This document shows, one piece after another, positions 51,901-60,900 of a stretch of DNA of 64,000 nt. The position numbers were made by a program, and so were the translations under genes. Position 1 is the stretch's first letter. Every line of letters starts with the position of its first letter. The DNA is from Brachypterus glaber (lineage: Eukaryota > Arthropoda > Insecta > Coleoptera > Kateretidae), in assembly GCA_958510825.1 (NCBI GenBank), contig OY294046.1, positions 50,573,794 to 50,637,793 on the forward strand. The letters run 5' to 3'. The notes under the pieces were generated by a model that saw only the letters and a program-made list of their open reading frames with translations, searched no databases and was not told the DNA's origin.

Positions 51901-54900
51901 TATAGAAATCATATATTTTCGTTTAATATTAGTAAAAATTGGTATCTGTGGGTTTTTAGACTCCCTAGAAACAAATTTTATATTTAAAAGTATCTAACCC
52001 TTAAGGGGGTGCAGCCCCCCTTTTTTATATTTTTTAAATAACCCGATAAGAATTAGATCCTGGGGGTTTTCCGTCTCGCTCAAAATGAATTTATTCTTTT
52101 TTAAATTCTGTCTTTATCCATATAACCCATAGGACCACCCATATTTACATTTTTTTAATTAACCTGATAAAATTTGGTACACTGCGACTCGCTAAAACCA
52201 AATTTAATATTAAAAAAATCCGCCTGGAAGAAGTCCCAACACCAAACCAACTTTTATCAGCTAATTAAAAAAATATCAATAGTGCTGTCAACAAAATAAT
52301 ACCTTTCCCTTTAGGCCTAGGTTTATTTAAACCAAAAAACTAAAAAAATATATAATATAATATACACCCCTTTTGAGAGACAGAGAAAACAAAGACAGAA
52401 CGATTAGATCAAGGCTGACGTGATTGTAGTGGGATGCGATGCGCTGTGTTTTATAAAAAAAAACACGTCAGCCTCGATCTTTGTTTTCTCCGTTTAGTAT
52501 AATTTCAACGGGCTGTATATTATATTTTTAAATAATAAAATATATATATAATATTTTTTTTTAAATACCCCATTACATACATACAATACATTACTCCATC
52601 TGATTTTTCCAAAAACAATCCCAGCCTAGAACTCTGATTAAGCATGCTTACCTTGCTAGCAAACTGTGATCAAAATATAAAACGTCAAGAAGCTTAAAAA
52701 AAGCTATACAAGGGTGGATATAGATTTTTTAAAATATTAAATTGTTTTCTATGAGCCCCAAAACCCCTATGTGCGAATTTTTATTACTTCCCTGCTGAAA
52801 ATGACGGGTCTGGGCGGGTATAAATGGTGCATAAACCGGACTTGAGCATAAACACTACTGAGAGACAGATTTTTTTTTTACGGAAATCATATTTTTTGGA
52901 TATAAAACGTCCAGGTTTTTGTAGGTTTTATTTTTTTAAATATATTTACTAAAAATGCGATTTTTTTTTGGCAACATTTTATTAATATCATTTAAAATTA
53001 GTTTAAAAGTATAATTGACATAAAATAAACCAGTTTTCAAAAATTGTTTAATTTTTTTAAAGAAATTTTAACAAAATTTCCCATTTTTAAACCTATTTTA
53101 AAACCACAAAAATTGCTCCCAAAAAATAAAAGAATATTTGGTTAAATAGAGAATTTTATAAGCTTTAAAATGACATATCACACAAACCCCCTTTCTATTT
53201 TAAAAAATATCCCCCTTGCCCCCCTGTCACCATTGTGCCATATAAAATATGTACCAAAAAGTTATTTGGGTTATGTTATTTAGGTGTTTTTCAAGTTGAT
53301 ATCTTAATTCGTTTAAAAGTTAATGGAGGGGGCGGACTTTAGACATGCACTGTATAATGTTAAAAGTTTATGGGTTCGGGGATCGACGAACAGGTCAGAG
53401 GAGCTCAACAAAGATTCCAGGGGACCTATTCTTCAAAACCGGGGAGTAGAACGACTGATAGAACGAGTCTGAGGTTCGTTCTACTCCCCGGTTTTGAAGA
53501 ATACGTCTCCAGGGGGCTTAAACCAAGGCTAGGGAGGCCTTGACAAGTACTATTGTAATCTAAGAATGAAACTCTTGGAACTCGACAGAAAAAAACTAAA
53601 AAAAAAATACATTTTTGTTTTCTTACATGACAGACATTTGAAAACTACTACATAATATTAAATTCCGTACTTTTCATTACACATTATACATGGTACACAA
53701 AAATGATTAAAAATAATATTAAAACCACCAGAAGTAAACAACACTGCCGAAATTTTATAGGTGTCACGTGGTTTTTGAGCGATCTGAGTAGACGAAATAA
53801 TGTAAATACTGTAGGAGAGCATGCGCATTAATAAAAATAATGTAAATAATGTAGGTACTGTCGTAATGTCAATTAATGTCAGGTACTGTAGAATAATGTA
53901 AGTAATGTAACGTAATGTACGGTAATGTACAGTATTGTAAGTAATGTAAGGTAATGTCAATGTAATGTAAAGTACTGTCGATGAAAACGTACATGTATTG
54001 TAAAGGTGAAACGCCCCTCGGGTAAACGTATTTATCGAAGTATAACTGCATATTACACGAAATATATTTAGAGCCACCTAAAAAGATGGCTATTTTATAA
54101 ATAAATGTAACGAAATTATCTTTAAAAATATTATGATAGCTAAAATACGTTAAGATTTATTTATATGAATAAATTTGTCTCCAGCTGCCATTTTATTATG
54201 CAGGTAGAAATTTCCTAGTTGGCCATGCCCCCTCCGAAAGTTAGAAATTAAACGTACTTATAACGTATTTCTAACTTAAAAATCTAACGTTAGATTAACG
54301 TTTGTAACTAACGTTTGATTCTAACGTTAAAAAATTAGAAGAAACAAGAAAAATGTTTTTGAAGATATTGGTTAAATTTGGTAATTTCTGAAAAAAATCT
54401 GCTTTGCAAAATTTCTTTGGCGTGTATCTACATATGGTTTATATTTTTATCTAAATTAATGGAGAGCCCCTAGCACAAGCTTAAAGCTTATTTGGGGCTC
54501 TCCATGCCTTTGTACAAAAACTCACCAATAAATAAATAAATAAATAAATAAAAGCGGGACATTTGTACATATTTTATAACGTACTTTTATATAGTTTTTT
54601 AACATTAGAAAAACGTTATTCTAACGTTAAATTTCTACTAGGGTAGTTACTAGTTCTAAGTTCCTAAATAGAGCCTATTGCATTTTTAATTGTTTAAGGA
54701 TTATCCTGATTAAATTATTCAAACAAAGAAAACGATTTCAAAAGATTAAGGATTTTAAGAATTGCTGACATAATAATATTATGAAGATATAATTATCTTA
54801 TAAAATAAAATTATGAAGATATAATTGCTTCGAAACAAAATGTCTTCAGTTTGAGGTTCCGTGCATGGGGCCTTTTGGACAGAAGTGAGCCGATTTCAAA

Positions 54901-57900
54901 CAATATATGTGTGCAGGATTCAATATCCAAAAGATTGAAAAATTTACACGCGTTACAGAATTTTTTGGGCCGAAACGATTATTTTGCAAAACAATGCTTA
55001 TTTTCAAAAACCGAAACGAATTGTCTGATGTATAGCTTTCAATAAAGCCATTTGTCACGGTGTTAACTATTTATTTTAGTCCTTTTTAAGGATTATGTCG
55101 GAAAAATATTTGTATAGATGAATAGGGGTTTTTAATCCTAAAATTTATTGCCGAATGATATGTAATAATTTATTGAAAAACATGACATGAAATTATATAA
55201 AAATATTATTAGGTAAAATCAGCGCTGAAGTCGTTTTGTACAAAAAGGTTATTAATTAATTAAGCCTGAATTTTGTAAAGGATACGTATCCTTTGCAAAA
55301 TTACAACAAAAAAAATGTTTTTTTTTTAAGTAAAATTTAAAAATCTTTTTCTATTTTGCGACTCTTATAATAAGCTCATATCCACACGCATTTTGCGTGT
55401 TCTTATATGCCCATAAAATATCTCTACTTTTTTTCTTTTGGGTTGGCAACAGACAAAAGTCTATCTCTTGACGTTTGCCGTGAATGTCGGTTTAAAGTTT
55501 AATTTTCTAAAAAAAATTGTGTTTAGGTTATGTTTTACCGTGTTAAAATTGTGGCTTGGTTACTTGCAGTGGAAAAGAGAAGAAATGACTATAAAATATA
55601 TCAAAATAATATTCGTTCTTAGAATTTTAAACATGGCAAAAACTGTAATGCCAATTCGAAACAAAAATCCCTAAATTAGTCCTCAATTTAAATCTAAGTT
55701 TTTTAAAATTTTAGAGCAAAATAGAAAAAAATTGTATAAAGCACTCGTTTCATAAGTTTAGAAAACTCACCGTTTTCTAAACATGTACTCGTGCGCTAAA
55801 AACGTATGTTATGAAACTAGTACTTTAATATACTATTATTTTAAACGTAAAGATTATTAAAATATTAAGCCTGAATTTTGTAAAGGATACGTATTCTTTG
55901 CAAAATTACAAAAAAAAAAATACTTTTTTTAAATTAAAATTTAAAAATCTTTATTTTAAACGTAAATTTGTCCAGTTTTAAGGTCAGTCATACCTATTTT
56001 AGTTCTATTTCAGAAATCCAAAATTACAAAAACGGTTTTAACATCATGAAACTATAAATTGACGTTTCTTAATGTAAGTTAATTTATCAATGCTCAACAA
56101 AAAATTATAACTGCCAAAACTTAAGCCTGAAAAACTTTATTATTGGAGAATTATAGAAAAATTGGGAGGATTGGTGTAGCATGGGAGGATTGGTGTAGTG
56201 TTCTACCGCGTCTGTACATGACAAGTCTACTAGCGTGAGTTCGGTTCTCACTGGCGCCGATTTGCCTTTTTCAGTTAATAATTGAAATTAGGCGAAGGCG
56301 TAAGTGAAGCGGACACTCCCTATTAAAACTGGTTTGAAAGTCAGTATAAGCCGGTAGTTCCCTCTACTACTAGCCCACACAAGTCCTGGACTTAGGGAAT
56401 GCTTAATTAAGTAGAATAGTACGAGGTTAAACAAACATGTAATCATGTGAGCGTAAAACACACTTTTATAAAGATGTAAAATTTAAGTCTTATGGGGGTT
56501 TGTAGTGAAATTTTTCGGAAAATCAAAAAATATTTATTTATAATTTCTGTTAGAAAATACTCTTTTTTTTTTCTAATCTAATTGATCGGGAAATAGACAT
56601 ATAATTGTTTTAAAATGTAACTTTATAATTTTAATTGTCTAATGAGTTCCATGGTATGTTCGGAAGTTTTTGAGGTTAGGTTCACTAATTTTTTAAACAA
56701 TTTTTTTTTTTGTTTTTTCTATATAACTTAAGTAATAAATTATCCCGTTATATTTTAGCTTTTGAGAAAGTCATAATATATGGTGAAAAGTAAATTGTAC
56801 TGAGAAGTGACGAATAAAAAGTGCCAAAATTAACCCAAAACTTTTGTTTTTTTGATTCATGAAATTTGTATTCGCAACGTATAGTTTAGTAATATACCCT
56901 GGTAGAAAAGTACATAAATCTAACTTAACATAACATTAGAGTAACATTTTTATGTTTAGTCTCAAACGTTATACAAAAACGTTATAAAATTTATAAATCT
57001 AACCTTAAAAACTAACGTTTGACAAAAACGTTATAAAATACATAAATCTAACGTTAGTTTTCTAACTAAATTTTAACCTTTTTCTAACCTTATTCTAACT
57101 TAATTTTTTTTTTTTTTTAATTTTCATTATTAATACGCAAGCTATAGTAGAAAATACTCATCTCAGACAGCTACGTGCCTAGGTTTGATAATTATTTATT
57201 ATTTCTATAATAAGTTTAAAAAAATATCCCCCAAAAGTCAAAATTATAGTCTATAATTGAAAAAATATTTTAAGATTCTGAATCTATAAATAAATATTAA
57301 CTAACTAAATATAAAGTTTTTCTGAGAGGTAAACGTATTTATCGAAGTATAACAGGATATTACACGAAAAATATTTAGGGCCCACCTAAAAAGATGGCTA
57401 TTTTATAAATAAATGAAACGAAATTATGTTTAAAAATATTATGATTGTTAAAATATATTAAGATTTATTTATAATATAATATATAATTTTATAATGCAGG
57501 TAAAAATTTCCTAGTTGGCCACGCCCCCTCCGAAAGTTAGAAATTAAACTTATAACGTATTTCTAACTTCAAAATCTAACGTTAGATTAACGTTTGTAAT
57601 TAACGTTTAATTCTAACTTTAAAAAGCGGAACATTTGCACATATTTTATAAAGTACTTTTATACAGTTTTCTAACATTAGAAAAACGTTATTCTAACGTT
57701 TAATTTCTACTAGGATATTTATTTATTACCATTTATTTTTTTTTTCAGAAGACCGAATATCAAAATATTGCAATACCGAAATAGTCTTACCAAACGAGTT
57801 TTCTACTGGTATATCTGAGGGATTTATCCGTAATCCGGGATATCCTAGATTTTATGCGGGCCACAAATTTTGCCGGTTCAAGATAACGGCTCCGTCGAGG

Positions 57901-60900
57901 CAGAAAATACAAATTAAGGTTCTGGATCTGTCGCTGATAGGTAAGAAGATTAATTTTTATTCGATTTTACATGAACTTAAAAGATTTTCGTATGACTTTC
58001 GAAATTTTTGACATAAAAATTCTTGATTTTTGAGCTTTTCGGAAGGATTTCTAAAAAAATCTTCGAAATCTTGTCGAATATTAGAGAGATATTGCTGATT
58101 TTTAATAGACTTCTATATTTATACACGGACTTCCTATAGTTGTTTACACCTCGGATTGTACATAAAATCAAGTTTTGAGATTAGTCTCGTGATTAGTCAA
58201 TTTGGACATAAGATTGATAACTATATAATTATAATTATTGATATAATTAATATAATTAATTGATTATAATTATTGATTATAATCGATCACTGATTTGTTC
58301 ATTATTTTTTATTATCACGGCACACCGGTCTGAAACAATTTTTAGCTCAACTCTCATAAGTTTTTTTTCATTATTTAATTATTTAGAGCTTTGGCATCTT
58401 TTTAAGACCAAATTTAAAAAAATCCATCGATACGTTTTTGAGAAAAACGATTTTCATTTGTTTTAGAAAAAAAAAATGACATATTTAATTTTTTTTAGAT
58501 ATTCAGATTTTACGTCAAAAAGTGAGAAAAAAGTTTTTATAGATGTTTGAGCTAAATTGCTTTTTAAGGGAGCTAGCGTACTTTTAAAGGGCATTTTTAG
58601 AATATTTAACCAATAAATGTAAACATTTAACGTTTTATTAAAATTAAGTTTTTGACCAGGGGTGTAGATAATGTGTGCCTCATAATTTATATGCAAAACT
58701 GTAAGTCTGCCCCTGGTCAAACATTTTTTTTATGTCATTAAATGATAATGTTTATTGGTTAAATACTATAGTAAAAATTTCAAGTCAATAGGATAAACCG
58801 TTCCTGAGTTATGAAGTGAATAATATTCTAAAAATGCCCCTTAAACGTGTTCTAGCTCCCCTGAAAAGCCATTTAACATAAACGTTCATAGAAACTTTTT
58901 GTGTCACTTTATGACGTAAAATCAGTCTATCTAAAAAAATGTAAATATTTCATATTTTTTTGTTAAATCAAAATCGTTTTTCTCAAAAACGCATCGATAT
59001 ATTTTTTTAAATTTGCTCTTAAAAAGCCAAAGCTCTAAATAATTAAATAATGAAAAAAAAAACTTTTTGAAAGTTGAACTAAAAATTCTTTTAAAACGGT
59101 GTGCTGTTCTAATAAAAAAATAATGAACAAATTAGTGATTATCTTGTTGGCAGCAGTTTTTTTCTTAGTGGAACTTGCAGAGATATGTTTAAACCTATTT
59201 TTATCGAAAACTATTGACCTTTGATCAAAAGGTCCAATATGTTTTTTACGTAAAATTAATCAATAAATAATAATTTTTTATCGAAATTTTAACATTCTTA
59301 AACATAAATTTTGTTGGAGAAATATATTACAGAAACACTTTAGAACGCACGCCTCTGACATACACACAATTTTATTTTTGGGTAAGTAGGGGAATAAATA
59401 ACTTATATTACCACTATTAACCGTACTAAATTTTAATGTGATAAGTCAAAGCATTTTCTTGTAATTACACAAAATCGATTTTTCTAATTTTAACTTTTTT
59501 TTTGATATAAAAAAATCTGAGGGTGATGGAGACAAACGGCCTTCGGATTTGGATTCAGCGACCCAAAATTAGTATAAACCTATATCTGGAATCTTAGTTA
59601 GAGAAATCTTCATATTTGTCGACCAGTGTTATTAGTCTTATGTCCAAATTCTCTAATCCCGAGGCTAATCTCAAAACTTGATTTTATGTACAATCCGAGG
59701 TGTGAACAACTATAAGTCCGTGTACAAATGTACAGAAGTCTATTAAAAATCAGCAATATCTCTGTAATATTTGACAAGATTTCGAAGATTTTTTTAGAAA
59801 TCCTTCCGAAAAGCTCAAAAATCTTTATATTTATCTTTATATTTATATATCAAAAATTTGGTCTTAAAAAGATCGAAAGCTCTAAATAATTAAATTATGA
59901 AAAAAACTTGGGTTATATGATAGTTGAGCTAAAAATTATTTTCAGAGCGGTGTGACGGCCTAGTATATACAGGGTGATCAATAACTGATATGCCAAAATT
60001 TAAGAGGTGATTCTACATCCAAAAATATCAAAAAAAGTTCCTATAAAGGTTAGTCCGGAAATGAGCCCTAAGGGAGATACGGCCCTTTAAAATTGTAATA
60101 AAAAAAAGGTTTTCAATTAATAACACTGGTACCCTTTCAGCTAGAGCTTTTGCACGTATACTAGTATTAATAAGGGCAAAAAGTTTATGTTAATTAATTT
60201 TTTGAATTTATCCGGACAAAATATGTGAGGCTTAACACATTTTCGCCCCAAACTTTTTTATGTGTATGTTTTTTGTATTTTTTGTAATAAATATAGATTC
60301 CTTCAGTAAAAATACATCAAAAATGTCATATAGCGTAACACTGTAAGTCCAAACCGTAATCAAAAAAAATTGCAATTAGGAGAAAGTAACATTTTGTGCC
60401 ACCAAAAACGTTACTTTTTAAAAGACCATTACTCCTTAAACTTAGGTGTTTTGGTGCAGAATACTTTTTTGCTTAGTTTTCTGCATAATTAAAATTTTAT
60501 TGATTTTTTGTTTCCCATTCTATATCACATCTTCGAAGAGCCGTAGCTCCCTTAGGGCTCATTTCCGGATCAAACTTTATAGAAACTTTTTTTTTCATAT
60601 TTTTGGATGTAGAATCACATCTTAAATTTTAGCATGGCAGTTACTGATCACCCTGTATATGACACATGAACCTAAACTTTTGTTTCGGACTCTACCGTGC
60701 AGCCGTAATTGCTACCGCTCGCGTGAAATATGTCACTTTCCACACTAGTTATGTAATATACTAAAATTTCCTACGAGCGTGCGGAAAGATCACTCTTTCC
60801 GCACGCATATGGGTGTGGAAAGAAAGCCTTTTCCGCACGCATAAATATTGTTTAATTTTTTAATTGCGTAGTGTTATTTTTGTTATATTTATTCATAATA

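Larger units (their letters stand above)
50957..54020. mobile_element. CGAGGGG-family element 3 (3064 bp, 8-bp TSD)
   Basis: Exact 15-bp inverted ends CGAGGGGCGTTTCAC, flanked by exact 8-bp repeats GGTAAACG (50949-50956 and 54021-54028). Copy 2 of the host fold-back has one GGTAAACG at the same place (about 57328), which proves the empty site. Subterminal arrays of a 9-10-bp unit close to TAATGTAAN/TACTGTAGN lie at about 50985-51190 and 53800-53990, both in the same orientation. The interior is a mosaic of other repeats: a small TIR element at 51190-51383, the dispersed repeat of 51735-52930, and hairpins. No transposase frame was recognised. Confidence 0.92.
50441..54650. mobile_element. Fold-back FB9 copy 1, interrupted twice
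   Basis: The ends CTACCCTGGTAGAAA and TTTCTACTAGGGTAG are inverted. The arms carry many AACGTT/TCTAAC motifs in both orientations. Compared with copy 2 (56895-57717), this copy has two insertions: the CGAGGGG element at 50957-54020 and a retroposon at about 54330-54551. Removing both leaves about 0.9 kb, matching copy 2. Confidence 0.9.
48907..57748 (+). other. Intron between lectin and CUB exons (8.8 kb)
   Basis: No exon is recognised inside. Elements are listed separately. Stretches such as 48910-49290 and 54660-55250 show AT-rich sequence without a clear feature. Confidence 0.6.

Noticed and set aside
53658..54077. 139-codon minus-strand frame rich in Y, T and I
   Set aside because: It is the TGTA array of CGAGGGG element 3 read on the other strand.
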